Assembly (NCBI GenBank): GCA_025331445.1
Contig: JAIWNE010000058.1
Coordinates: forward strand, 141,414-205,413
Length of the DNA stretch: 64,000 bases
Direction of reading: 5' to 3'
Origin: Blakeslea trispora
Taxonomy: Eukaryota > Mucoromycota > Mucoromycetes > Mucorales > Choanephoraceae
Part shown: positions 1 to 11,292 of the stretch, in pieces
Layout of the letters: the number at the start of each line of letters is the position of its first letter
Position numbering within the stretch: the first letter of the stretch is position 1
Position numbers and translations under genes: made by a program
The notes under the pieces: generated by a model
What the model was told of the DNA's origin: nothing
What the model saw: the letters and a program-made list of their open reading frames with translations, nothing else
Database searches by the model: none

Positions 1-158
1 GTAGAACTACAAAGATACTACTTCAACTAACAAAATATTATGGATTAGAAAGACAGTCCAAAAAACGAAATAAATGCTTTGTTTACGGCTGCTTACCATA
101 AAAAGAATTTACTTTCTGAAACTTGACAACCACCTTTTTCACTTAATTAGTTTCAAAA

Positions 159-2867
159 ATGGGAAAATCAATCGACAGACCCTACACTGTTCTCAAACAT
201 AAGATCAGTAAAAGATTTGATTGTACTTACCTTGGTTGCAAAAAGTCGTATACCATGAACCACAGACTCACTTTGCACATCAAGAAAACCCACAAAGGAA
301 ACAGCACTGAGGACGACATTCAACCCATGAGTGGCGTTTCTTTTTCTTTTGATGAAACGCCTACCATTGATGCAGAGTACGAAGGAGATTACGAACGTGA
401 TTCAGAAGAAGCATAAGTTGATGAAGAAGAGGACGATGATAGTGCAGAAGATAGTGATTTCGAAGATGATGAGGAAGATATGACAGATGTCAGAAACAGC
501 TTGGACGAGATCATGGCCGAGCGCCAAGCCGAGTGGGACCATGATGTTTCAGGAGGAAGCCCCTTCCGAAACGCTCAAACAATGATCATGATGTGCCTCT
601 ATAATGGCTATGTAGGCATGATGTCCAGAAGTCAGCTGAAGACTTTTTTGTATGGCGTCCAGAAGATAATTGAAATTGCTGTCCAAGAAACAAAAGAAGG
701 AAGGGTGTTCAAGATGCCAAAGGCCAACATGATCATGAGAGAAGATGCAAACAAAAAGTTCAGTGGCCCTTCAATTACTACTACAACTACTTCTCATGAC
801 GTGGTCGTCAAGGGACAAAAGCAAGAGAGTCAATGTAGCTCAAACTTACCTTCTGAGCATCTCAAGTTGTCCATGGCTAATCCTGTCATCAGCTCCAAAA
901 TCAGCGCACTTCCAGATCGCACCCACGGTGCATCAAAAAGCTTGGCAAATGGAACAAAGTGGAAGGAACATGCCTTATTCCAACCACCACAGATTACCGT
1001 TGGAGGAAAAGATTTCTGGGTAGGAGATGTTGTTCAGGTAGAGACATCCAACCTGCTCTTTCTGATCAAATCCTTCTTCCGCATTAATGGTGTTGATTCA
1101 GCTGACGGCTATTATGTTCTGGTGATGCACAATTCTTTTGGTTTCTTGTCAGAAGTCTCTACGATTGCTCAAAGCCAGCTCGTGTCAGTTGTTAACAAGA
1201 GCATGATGACTGAAAATAACTGTTGTGCGCTTCTTCCCGGTGCTGATACCATGCCTCGATCTTTGTCAAGTGAACAGAAACACCTCCTGTTCGGACAAAA
1301 TCCATTGAAAGTGGCAAACACCGAAGGGCCTGGCCAATTCTACAAGATGGTAATTGCCCTTATCATTCTCTTTACGGATGATACATCTGGTGGTTCGTCG
1401 AAGCAGCACTTACCGTACGAGAGCTGGTCAATGACATATGCTGCTCTGTCATTGGAGAAACGTGGGTGTCGCGAGAACACTATGCTTGTTGGCTGTGCAC
1501 CAAAGAGTGAAGTGCTCAATGCAATGCATTTTGTCCCCTCTCTTGCTGCTGATTTGTTGAAGTTGGAAAAGGGTATCCTGTTGTATTCTAGTCACTATGA
1601 TGAAATGGTATTAGTAAGGGCGCCTCTTCTGTTCATCTCTGCTGACAATCCAGCCCACTCTGACATCTGCGGTATCATGCAGCAAACCACCTTGTACTTC
1701 TGCCGCAAATGCTACACTTTGAAGCAAAGTAAGAAGAAAAGACAGACACTTTTGGAAAGCAATGTCACTCCCGATGCGCTCAACAAGCCAGGTCCAAAAA
1801 GGTTCAAGTCACATTATGTCTTGGCAGCAACACAAGAAAACAGAAAGGATGTCCGCATGGAAAGTGAGATGCCCGGCTCCACATTGACAGCTGCTGATTA
1901 CAGCTATAAAAATACTGGATCGAAAGATCTCTTGCATCTTGAATCGTTTGATCCCGCTCTCGACACACCAGTGGAGGTATTGCATTGCTTGCCTCTAGGT
2001 GTTGTCAAATACTTGGTGACACATCTGGTGAAGGTTACTCTTGCTGGAAAAGGCAATCAAGACCGTTTAGCTCGCTTAACCAAAAGGTTACAAGACAACA
2101 GAAGCAACACCTCTTACAGCAGAAACTTCCGAGGTAACCTTCGACATGTTGGCTCTTTTGTGGGACGCGATTTCAAGCAGTTAATCCAGGTCTTGCCATT
2201 AATTATTGAAGAAGAATTTACTGACAATGAAGCTGATGCTAACATTCTACTCTTGAACGAACCACTCAAAGGCTTGGCAAAGCTTTGCTCTCTGGTGTTT
2301 ATTCGTGAGACAGCAACAAACCTTGAAGAATATGCAATGGTAGTTAAAAAAGCAGTTGAAGAGCTTACTCAAGCTCTTTATAATTTCGATGTCATCACTA
2401 ACAACGAGACACCATTTTCAACTCGGCCTAAGGTCCATTATCTTCATCATCTTCATGAAGATATCCTTCACTTTGGATGTGCATTGCAATACGAGACAGA
2501 AAAAGGTGAAATGTACAACAAGTTTATCAGAGAGCAGTTGTTTCACACCAACAGACACTCTCCCTCAAAAGATGTTGCTGTTCGTTTTGGCAAGCAAGAA
2601 GTGTTACGACACATTATAGACGGCGGCTCTTGGGTGAACAAAGAAGGCAACAGAGTGAAGTATGGTCAAGATATCGAGAGTGTGATTAAGTCGAATAAAG
2701 ACGAATTCATGCAGACCATTTTTGGTGTTCGTGGTTTATCTGACCCAGGCTACGATCCAGTTAAGGGCAAACCAGAGCCAAAATTTTTGGGTGTTTTTGA
2801 AGATGAGTACGAAAACTGTTTTATTGGCGTTGTTTGTTGCATACAACAGCCTCTTTCAGAGCAATAA
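159..2867 (+). pseudogene. Plavaka-like C2H2 zinc-finger transposase-family gene, one in-frame stop
   Basis: Two open stretches (159-416 and 480-2867) lie in the same frame and are separated by a single TAA at 414-416. The codons between them encode an acidic Asp/Glu/Ser run that continues the acidic end of the first piece. Residues about 20-47 form a C-x4-C-x12-H-x4-H zinc finger. The 795-aa second part carries blocks I associate with the Plavaka/CACTA-like transposase family expanded in basidiomycetes and Mucoromycota: DTPVEVLHCLPLGVVKYL (about 495-512), a GRDFKQL segment, and the KVHYLHHL...FNRHSPSKD-type C-terminal block. No lesion other than the stop was seen. It could be a one-mutation pseudogene, a readthrough case, or a mis-assembled intron, though no good GT...AG pair removes the stop in phase. 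Family assignment is from memory of motifs. No terminal repeats were found. Confidence 0.6.
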
Positions 2868-3523
2868 AATAAAGTAAGATCAGATTAGGCTTATTGTGAC
2901 CAGTCTATTTCTATATATGGAATTCTCAGGCTGTTGCGTTCAAACGATACAAACACTGGATACAATGTATCCAGGTTACAGGCAATGTATACATTGTGCT
3001 CAAGTTACTCAGTTATCATACCAGTATTTCCCATAGTATAAATAGAGACAGAAAACATATATCTGAATAGAACATCTTTTTTTTGGTCTGATTGACTTTT
3101 TATTGTTATTAATAGTGAATATATCACATTGTTAAAGAAGATGGTGTGAGTGTACGAAAGTACACGGTAGCTGCCAGAAGAAGTGAGAGCTTGTTAGAAT
3201 GTCAAGCCACAGACGAAGTGTTTGAACTTGTCGCGTTACAACCATTGGGTATCTTGGATACACACTCTGCCTCTCCTACAATCAATTTATATGTCAATCT
3301 GTTTAAGTTTGGAACTATCACGCTTTTGAATAGCTGTAACATCTACTCTTACCATTAATAAAAAAATTTCATTTGTAAAAGGACTTCTTCAAAAAAATGT
3401 GTCTGGGTAGAAAAGGACTTAGCAAAAAAAAAACGGAAAAAATCAGAGGAATAAGAGGACAACCAATCGTATTGCTCAGAACTTAAGCCTCTGAGCTTGT
3501 GAAAGTACTTCTCAATTTTTGAA
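2868..3523. other. AT-rich spacer without a convincing gene
   Basis: Between the zinc-finger gene and MULE copy 1. It holds a TATA-like run near 3035, homopolymer runs and short partial inverted repeats around 2950-3000. A 70-codon open frame at 3146-3358 has no ATG start and no recognisable motif. Nothing else was identified. Confidence 0.5.
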
Positions 3524-5005
3524 GTGGCAAAAAGTAAAAAAATACATAAAATAGTCTTTAAAAACGGTTTTCAGCCAATCATAGAGCTTACTGCAGTATT
3601 TTTACCAAATTTAATCGAATTTTTCACCGCGTGTGAATTGGATAGTGATCATTTCGTTTCTTTCAAGATGTGGTTACAAACCAAGCTTCCTGAAAGAAAC
3701 TTTTTGATTTTCACCGCTGATCTTTGTACTTACAGCGGCAATGCCAATCTTTTTGGTCTTGGTTTCTCTTCTCCTTTGCAGCAGACAAAAATGAGAAACG
3801 CCATCTGTTTTTGTTTGGATGCAACCCATGATGTGTCCCAAGGTGTTGATGTTATCATGTACACCTTGTTGATTCGTGATAAAGAGATTTGTCGTGGTTG
3901 GCCCGTTGGATACATGATGACTAACGATCATTCAGTAGCACCTATTGTACAATGGCTTCAATTCTTGAAGTCATCCAACGTGTTGGTCGATCCCAAGCAA
4001 TTCGCCATCGATTATTGCAAGGCAAAATCTAGAGCTATCAGAACAACTTCCCCGAAACCAGCATTCAATACTGTGTTTTTCACGTCATGCAAGTTTGGGG
4101 TGGAAAAATAGACGTCGTTTGCAAAGCTCCCGGTGTTATTTGCTGAAAACAAATTTTTTCGAACAGCAATATGTCGTGCTCTTTCGCAAATAATTTACGA
4201 AAATGATCTGAAGGTCTTTCATCAGAAAATTAACCGGTTGGTTGTAGACTACGCCTCTCAAGTTCAGTTGTTTGACTATCTCAAGAAAAACTGGTTTTGG
4301 AAAATATTATGAAGGTATAGAGTAGAGCTTACCACGAAAATCAGTTTTCGCATTTGTTTTTTAAAAACTATATTGAATCGTGGCATAATTAACTGAAGAT
4401 TGTGTTTCTTAGGAGAGCAAGAAACAGAAGGTTAAACAAGTTTTTCTATTCTGGTGGGAGAAGTGGAGTACTTTTTTGCCTAGGCAGAGAAGTTGACTGC
4501 CGATGAAGTCTTGGCCATGATTAGTGGCTCTTTTGGACATTTTGAGGATTAATGCGGTGAGTGGTAAGTTTTTTCTTTTTCCGAGGAAGGAGGTGTGTAT
4601 AACTTTGTTGTCAATGGCGATCTTCTTGTTGTTTTTTGCTCTTGTTTGGATTTCGAGCATCGTAGTAGACCTTGCAAGCATATGTACTTGCTTGCTCGTT
4701 TTCTTTCATTGAAAGTATATCCTCCCTCCGCTTCTATGTCTGCTGCTGAAGACAGTGTTCCTGTCAATGCGACTGACGAGATTCAGAAAGAAACAAGAGA
4801 CGCAATAAAGATTAAAGCTAAACGATGTGTACAGATTGAAAGAACTTTGCATCACTTCAATAATGATTTGGGAAGGATGTCTAACTATGCAACAGACGCA
4901 GACATTAGCATCCTACTCAAGTCATACGAAAATGTACTTGCAGTCATACAACAACTCAAAGATAAATATGCTAACAAACTCCGTACCTCAGACACACAAC
5001 GTTAG
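3524..5005 (+). pseudogene. MULE transposase, copy 1 (5'-truncated, decayed)
   Basis: Mutator-like transposase remnant. The first segment (3524-4111) aligns with the opposite-strand copy at 6.5-8.5 kb from the DSDH motif onward. It contains the first two DDE-type acidic positions: Asp in FCLDATH (about residue 99) and Asp in AIDYCKA (about 163). After a frame break near 4090, residual homology continues to a SWIM zinc finger, CSCLDFEHRSRPCKHMYLL (C-x-C...C-x-H, about 4640-4697), and a C-terminal tail ending SDTQR. Lesions include frameshifts and a stop in the HN(Q)LKIVFL segment (TAA where copy 2 has CAA). The FAR1-like N-terminal DNA-binding region of copy 2 is missing. The right terminal inverted repeat survives at 5168-5187. 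Non-functional. Confidence 0.75.
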
Positions 5006-5167
5006 ATTTTTTTATTTTTTACTTTATTTTTGCTTCATTTTTTTTGTTTTATTTTTTTTAAAATTCATTTTCACCCTTTTTTTTTAAATTTCCTAAACTT
5101 GCTCATCCAAAATTAAACAGGAGATCTACCTTAAAAAGCCACGTTAGCGGAATTAGAAAGTAAATCT

Positions 5168-5187
5168 ATCAGGAAATATAAACATAC
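5168..5187 (+). repeat. Right terminal inverted repeat of MULE copy 1
   Basis: Read on the minus strand it begins gtatgtttatatttcctg, matching both ends of MULE copy 2 (gtacgtttatatttcctgg at 6353 and gtaagtctctatttcctgg at 8828). This shows the two copies belong to one family. The matching left end was not found, consistent with 5' truncation. Confidence 0.7.
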
Positions 5188-5347
5188 GAAATTATCTATG
5201 TCGGTAAATATATTCCAGGATTGTGAACTCTCTAGAGGAAGTTGCTTGACGGACAAACACCCAGTGTGCGCACCAGATGACTCTAGCAGAGGCAGCACAA
5301 AGTGTGGAAAGGGGAACAGTTGGAGCATAATCAAAAGTTTGAAATTT

Positions 5348-6178
5348 TTAGAGAACGTTCATGACATGACCAGGACTGAAGGCAAGGAAGGGAAAAGTGG
5401 AACGGACAGCAATTTGGTAAATGGCCCATCTGGTGGGACACTCAACAAGAAGGTGAGAAAGGGATACAGAAGGCAAGAGACAGAACGGACAAGCAAAGGA
5501 CACGTTAGGTCGGAAGAGGGTAATGGTAGACTGACAGTGAAACTTGTTGTAGAACACTGGGAACCAGAAGGTTCGGTAAAAAGGATTGAGAGGCAAAAAC
5601 GAAAACCGTAGCAAATGAACAGAAGATAGCGCAGATGGTTTCACTTGGAGAAGGTTGCGACGCAGGCAGGAGTTGAAAAGATTCGATGTGGGATCAGTCC
5701 AGTGGACTGATGAACGCAGAGAGGCTGCAAGGGCCGTAGTACCAAAGTCGCCTGTAAGGTCGAGGAAAAGCTCAATTGCTTCTCGTAAATGAGGGTGTAT
5801 GCGAATAGAGCAATCCCTTAAGCCTCTATCCAGATGGCTCTGTAAGCGAGGAAAGCGAGGATGATCAGAGTCTCCAAGGAGTCGAAAGCTATGACGGGTA
5901 TGGTCAATACAGAAAAAATCTGAAGTCAACAACAGCCGATGGCGTTTCTGCAGTATCCAATGGTCCTCCCATAGTTCTTGGAAGCAAGTCGCTAGAGACA
6001 GGTGAAGAAAGATCGGGAGATTGCTAGCAACCCTGACGCACATCCTCATCATAGTACAGATCAAAAGTAAGGAAGAATTAATGCATGAAGTGACCGAAGT
6101 CCAAGGAACTAGGAGTTCTCCAGTCTGAATAGAAATATAACATGATAAATTTGTTGCCTTTAGTGAAGAAGCGGCCAA
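5348..6178 (-). pseudogene. LINE ORF2 C-terminal segment with zinc knuckle
   Basis: About 276 codons of the region downstream of the LINE reverse transcriptase. Near the end is a Cys/His cluster, CPFC followed by HLLVECP (about residues 233-252), typical of the C-terminal zinc knuckle of L1-type LINE ORF2 proteins. Upstream (6180-6352) the frame shifts but still shows a GGL-LLDP-like block next to the MULE insertion point. The remainder to 5188 is probably the LINE 3' untranslated part. Non-functional fragment. Confidence 0.7.
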
Positions 6179-6343
6179 TATGATCTAGGAGGTAAGGATG
6201 GACAAGCAAAAAGGACGAAGAGTGAAAAGCCTTTATGATTCACCGAACATATAGGCGGTGATGCTGCATCATGGGATCCAGAAGTTCAAGACCACCTTGC
6301 GAGATTGGTAGACAGAAAACATCTTATTTAAACACGGTCTGAT

Positions 6344-6352
6344 ACCTTGATT
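6344..6352. repeat. Target-site duplication of MULE copy 2, left
   Basis: ACCTTGATT, repeated exactly at 8829-8837. Nine bases is the usual MULE target duplication length. Confidence 0.85.
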
Positions 6353-8828
6353 GTACGTTTATATTTCCTGGTACTTTTTAAATGTTTATCCGGTTTTGGG
6401 GCTAAGTTCTGGTAATTTTGAAATTTGATATCAAGTATTTTCAAAGTATTTTCAGCTTTGTTTGAGATTTCTTCCAGTAATTTCAAAAGTAATTTAAATT
6501 TTGTTTTACATTTTGTTTATTCTTGAGAGAGAAAAAAAAAAGAGAGAAAAGAAGAAACTACTGTTGTGTATCAGCAGTGCGAAAGTTGTTTGTATACTTA
6601 TCTTTTAGTTGTTGCATCAAAGCAAGTGTACTCTCTATTAAGTTAAGCATTCTTGAGGGCTCTTCATCACTCATATAGTTTGACATCCGAAGAGCATCAC
6701 TATTTAAGTGATGAAGAGTCTTTTCTACTTCAACGTATCGCTTTACCTTATCCCTGACGGTACGTCTAAGAGCTTTATCTGCTTGAAATTCTTCGTCAGA
6801 GGCAAGGGCAAGAGTACTGACTGGTAGGGCAGCAGAAGGGAAATACACATCAAGTGTAATAAATTGAGTTAGCAAGTACATATGCTTGCATGGACGGCGT
6901 CTATAGTAAAAGTCCAAGCAAGAATACGAAGCAACAAGGAAGTCTATGTTTGCAACAACAGTATAAACAGTTTCGCTGCTGTTGAACAAACAAACGTACC
7001 AATCTCCTGCTTTTTCATTTGCCACGCTTTCAGGGCGACTGATCATTCTACTGACTTCATCGGCTTCGAACTTCTCTGCCTCCATCTCTCGAACTCTCTG
7101 CTCCTTCTGGTACTTGCTCATAGCATTTTGTTCCCCATCACACGGTCATACTCAGACTTGAGAAAATACTCAACCTCTTCCACCAGAACAAAAACAAGCT
7201 TGTCTAATTTTTTGTTTCTTACTCTCTCAAGAAACACAATTTTCAGTTGATTATGCCACGATTAAATGAAATTGTTGGTGAGCATATGAAAGAATTGGTT
7301 TCCGTGGAATGCTCTGGACCATACCTTCATCTGTTCATCATTGCACCAGTTTTTCTTGAAATAGTCAACAAAAGCGGCTTGATCAACATAATCCATGATA
7401 AATTGGTTAATCTTTTCATGAAAACCAGATAACACATTTTCAGGGATGATGTGAGACAAAGCACGACGCATTTGTTCACAAAGAACCTTATTGTCCGCAG
7501 CAAGACCAGGTGAAGATTTGCAAGTGGTGTCAATCTTTCTTCCCCAAGCCTGCAAAATGTGGAAGACACAAAATTGGATCGTTGCCTCCGGGTATACTAC
7601 TCCAATAGCATTGACCTCAGCCTTACAACAGTCAATAGTGAATTGTTGAGGTGCCATCAAAACACCTGGCAGTTTCAAGAAACTGAGCCATTGAACGACA
7701 GGACCAGTTAAATGATCGTTGGTCAAGAGATAACCAACGGGTCACCCACGGCAAATCTCTTCATCACGAACTAACAGAGTGTACATGATGACAGATGCAT
7801 TTTGAGAAATACCATGAGTAGCATCCAGACAAAAAAAGACAGCATTTTTCATCTTCTGTTGTTGAAGAGGGGACTGAAATCCATGAGCAAACAGAGTTGC
7901 GTCGTTGCTATAGGCCTGAAGGTTGGCTTCAAACACCAAGAAACCTCTTTCGGGCAGCTTTTCCTTCATCCAGATCAAGAAGGAGGCCATGTGGTCGCTG
8001 TCAAATTGGTAGAGCAGCTTATTGACCTATTTAAATTTAACAGAATAATAAGAAAAGACATTAAATAATAGATTGATATAACTAATACCTTAGCGACCAT
8101 GTTCCAGATGTCATGGTAGTTGACTCTACGTTCAGCATTTCTTCCATAGCAATCCATGTCGCGAAGAAGGTCAATTCGGATTTGTCTAGGAGACTTGGAA
8201 CTATGCTCCAGTTTTTGCTGAATCTTCAACAAATATCTTCTGGAAAGAGGAAGACAACTCAAATCATCAGCACAATCACCGGGTTGATGGTGAGAATGGC
8301 CTTCATTACCGGGGACAAACTCAAAAATCTCAGGTGCACGATAGAAGCACTTGATGCTGAGAGAGGCAGACCATCCAGCTTTCTTACTCTTCTTTTGAAT
8401 AGGGCGGCTTTCGATGGAAGAGCCAGGGATGTAGGAGCCACTGCAATGACAAAGGTATTTTACCGAAAACTTGAGGCGGACGCCTTTAATTTGAGCTTCT
8501 TCAGGGCTCATAACGGCTTTCGTGTTGTCATTATGTAAGATCCATTTCGTGGCACAAAGTTCATTCCTTCCAATCTTCTGCCCTGACCCTAATGGTGCGG
8601 TTCAGCTTAAAAACGCCGGTTATCTCGCTGGGTATAAGAGCTTGATGAATAGTCTCTAAAGTATAAATGATGTCGTTGTTAGCAGCGTTCATGTTTGATA
8701 TACGCGTAAAAAGTACACTGATTATATTCTTTCCCTAAATGTTAAAAGGTTTTTGAAAGTTTAGTCAAAAGTAAAAGCAGTCTCATTTCGGAAAAACATT
8801 TTAAAAGTACCAGGAAATAGAGACTTAC
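6353..8828 (-). mobile_element. MULE copy 2, 2,476 bp, nested in the LINE
   Basis: A complete but inactivated Mutator-like element. Terminal inverted repeats of about 40 bp start gtacgtttatatttcctgg (left) and gtaagtctctatttcctgg (right, read on the minus strand) and continue with similarity through a TCCG motif. A perfect 9-bp duplication flanks it. The transposase pseudogene occupies 6558-8511 on the minus strand. Confidence 0.9.
6558..8511 (-). pseudogene. MULE transposase, copy 2
   Basis: Near full-length Mutator-like transposase on the minus strand. The N-terminal segment (8511-8089) resembles a FAR1/GCM1-type zinc-binding region with spaced Cys and a HSHH motif. A 62-nt intron at 8088-8027 (GTATTAG...AATAG) joins NMVAK to VNKLLYQF in frame. 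The catalytic core follows: Asp in FCLDATH, Asp in TIDCCKA, then a SWIM finger, CLDFYYRRRPCKHMYLL (near 6900), and a tail ending TADTQQ. Three lesions kill it: TGA at about 7742-7744 where copy 1 has Trp, TAA at 7262-7264 where copy 1 has Glu, and a one-base frameshift near 7122. Copy 1 is intact at the first two positions, so the ancestral residues are visible. Confidence 0.85.
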
Positions 8829-8837
8829 ACCTTGATT
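8829..8837. repeat. Target-site duplication of MULE copy 2, right
   Basis: ACCTTGATT, identical to 6344-6352. Confidence 0.85.
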
Positions 8838-9893
8838 TAGAGAAGAACGTACCAAGCTGGAAACCCTGTTGAAGAAGTCTACGGGTAAAGATAGCACTCG
8901 CATGCAGTACCATAATTTGCTCAATACAACGATATTGACAACGGTAGCGCGGCTCTGGATTGAGAGCTGACGAGAGGCATAAGCGCTACAAGAGTTCCTA
9001 ATGGAGAGAAAAAGCTGTTTTTCAACCCATTTTTTTTTGAAAGGGAACTGACCAGCGAGAAATCCAAATAACGGAGTGGTTGATTGGAAGTACGATCATG
9101 CCAACTATGAATGTCTTGGGATTGCAGACATGGCACCAGTTCTAAGATGGTCGACCACTGAGAGCAATGATCTCAATTTTCTACATATTTACCTCGGCAT
9201 CGTATACGTTACTATACCGCATTAGATGACCCTGAACTAAATCGAAGTCAGTGGACGACGACAAGAATACGCATACATCATCAGCATATGCATGTACTTT
9301 CAGAGAAGACGGTAAGGGAGCGGAACGAGTACCTGTGGAAGTCCCAAACTCATAACCTTGAAAAGACAAATCTTGAAGTATATGCCTTAGCAGTGACTCA
9401 TAAGCCAAATTGAATAGCAAAAGCGAGAGAGGATCACCTTGGCGGAGGCCACGGTGATGTATCGTAAGCTAGATGCATCATTAAATCAAGACATTTATTC
9501 AAGACACAATCCTACTTTGTGTCACCAAGCTCAATTTATATTGACAATCTCATTCTACACTGAATAAAACCCTCTCTTAATCTTGTTTAACTCATCTTGA
9601 CTTAACAGATAAATTACACGGCACTGTTCAACCTCATCAGAAAAATAGTCATTCACTTTGATTTGTGCCCGGTTCAAGAAGAAGAGACGAAAGATACAAT
9701 CAACGAACGGTGAGGGAAAGTTAAATATCTCAAAAACCTTACGTAAGTAAGACGGGTGAACATGGTTATTGGCCTTTTCCTGGTCCAAAAGCATGGCAAT
9801 AGTATCGCTGGAAGTTTGGAGAGCATGTTCCATGACGATGTTGAATATTAAACCATTAGCACATGTGATAATTGCAGTCTTAGATAGATTCAA
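8838..9893 (-). pseudogene. LINE reverse-transcriptase fragment (YADD)
   Basis: Minus-strand LINE RT. Visible blocks in order are LLDQEKANNHVHPSYLRKVF (fingers/palm), then QIKVNDYFSDEVEQ, then, after the 162-bp insertion, RGLRQGDPLS, LLFNLAYESLLRH and the catalytic AYADDVCVF at about 9275. Downstream the frame shifts twice before the MULE target site. The Asp of the first palm motif is embedded in LLDQEKA. This order matches L1-type fungal LINEs. 5' end near 9900; endonuclease absent. Confidence 0.8.
9455..9616. mobile_element. 162-bp insertion in the LINE RT with 5-bp duplication CACGG
   Basis: CACGG at 9450-9454 and again at 9617-9621 brackets a 162-bp AT-rich segment. Deleting the segment and one CACGG restores an uninterrupted minus-strand reading EQCRGLRQGD, the canonical RT motif. 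A short segment beginning TG with CA at the other junction and a 5-bp duplication suggests a small solo LTR or TRIM/MITE. It has no coding content. Confidence 0.7.
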
Positions 9894-9899
9894 TCAGAG

Positions 9900-11292
9900 G
9901 GAACTCGATTCTCTTATTAAAAATAAAGAGAGGAAACTTATTTAATTACAAGTTTATGTGGTGTTTATATCTTATTTCTCTCTCGGTTTCAATCAATCAC
10001 TCCGTTATAACTTTATTTGTATGAGGAGCTTTTCTACTAGGATCACCGGTCACCTTAATTGAAAGATGGCTGTAGCCAGATTTCATTCCCTGCCTTGAAT
10101 AAGGCGGAGATATATTGTTTACTTGATTTATATCTTGATGAGATATTGATTATGCTCGATAAGATATATTTAATCTTGATTAGTGTTTCAATATATCAGG
10201 CATAACTGTTTCATACTTGTTCACTTGTTTCGTTGGATGTTTAGATTTGTTTAGATTAGGTGATGACGATAGCCAAGTCCTTTGTAATTATGTCTCAGAA
10301 TTATCTTTATCCATATAATGATTTAGTCTTTTCTTATAACGAAATCTCTAGAATCATTGCTTGTTTTGTTAGATGCTGTTACCTTGATATTATAAGACCT
10401 TTGCAACCATCCTGCTGTCACATGTGTCATGTCACATGGCCATTTTAAGTATTGATGAGAAGAGAGTCAATGAATATAAATCTGATCATGCTTTCAATGT
10501 GTTATCTGGGCACATTGAACGCTTTATATATCATATCATCGCTTTTTACCAATGCTTGTTCACTGTTTGATTTCAGAATTACCTCTGGTAATATCTGAAG
10601 TGATTTTAAGTTTCCAACTTTGTGAACATTACTCGATTAATTGTTATTTTGACATTATCTGTCAAAATAACCTTTGATGATGATTAATTGAATTACCAGT
10701 TATAAGTCATTCTCGCTTCTTTATATGTCCAAATACGACATACAGTGTGGTTGGAAATAATTTGCGGATTCTGAAAATTAAATTTAAAGATGCTCGATCA
10801 GGTAAAAATTATAGCAAAGAAAGTGTGAGATAAAGAGTTAACCCTTTATTGTATGTAATAATCTGATGTATTTATACTAATTTGAATATTTCTAGTTAAT
10901 ACTGATGAGAGTTGTAATGAAAGTGATTAAGTGTGATGGGAAAGAAAACCATATGTATTTGAATCATGGCCATTCGTGTATGTATGTGTTTTTATCCTTT
11001 TATTGACAAGACGATGTCTATTGTCATGCTTTAATTCATTAAAACCGTACACATGATTTTGTATATGTACATTTGTCCAAATATGGATGTGTCAACATTG
11101 AAATTGGGACATGATTATTTATAACTGTAATCTGAGCCTATGTAACTATGCCTGTATAAGACAAAAGAGTAATTTACATCATGAAGACTGTTATGCATCA
11201 GTCCAGTTTTTGTCTATTGAAAGTGCCTTCAAACTTTAAGGTTTTGTGAGATAGAGTATGCTGCTCTATTTGGCTAAAAAAAAGTGGATTTG
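9900..11292. other. AT-rich region without a gene
   Basis: No coding region supported on either strand. The only clear structure is a perfect 12-bp inverted repeat at 10643-10671. Short repeated blocks containing GATATAT occur around 10100-10200. Confidence 0.6.
10643..10671. repeat. Perfect 12-bp inverted repeat, 5-nt loop
   Basis: GTTATTTTGACA, loop TTATC, then TGTCAAAATAAC. It could form a hairpin in RNA or mark a MITE end. No associated gene. Confidence 0.7.

Larger units (their letters stand above)
5188..9900 (-). mobile_element. 5'-truncated L1-type LINE remnant, interrupted by MULE copy 2
   Basis: Reverse-transcriptase fragments run on the minus strand from about 9893 to 8829 and resume at 6352 down to about 5188. 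Only the RT and C-terminal parts remain; no endonuclease domain is visible. The element is interrupted by MULE copy 2 (6353-8828) and by a 162-bp insertion (9455-9616). Removing each insertion with one copy of its target duplication rejoins the LINE reading frame across the junction, which confirms both events. Frameshifts and stops elsewhere make it dead. Confidence 0.8.

Noticed and set aside
3146..3358. 70-codon frame between the zinc-finger gene and MULE copy 1
   Set aside because: No ATG start, motif or repeat partner.
5198..5611. 137-codon plus-strand frame opposite the LINE
   Set aside because: Antisense shadow of the LINE C-terminal region, which has the recognisable Cys/His motif.
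10643..10671. Hairpin considered as a bacterial-type terminator
   Set aside because: The sequence is eukaryotic with spliceosomal introns; no adjacent gene would use it.
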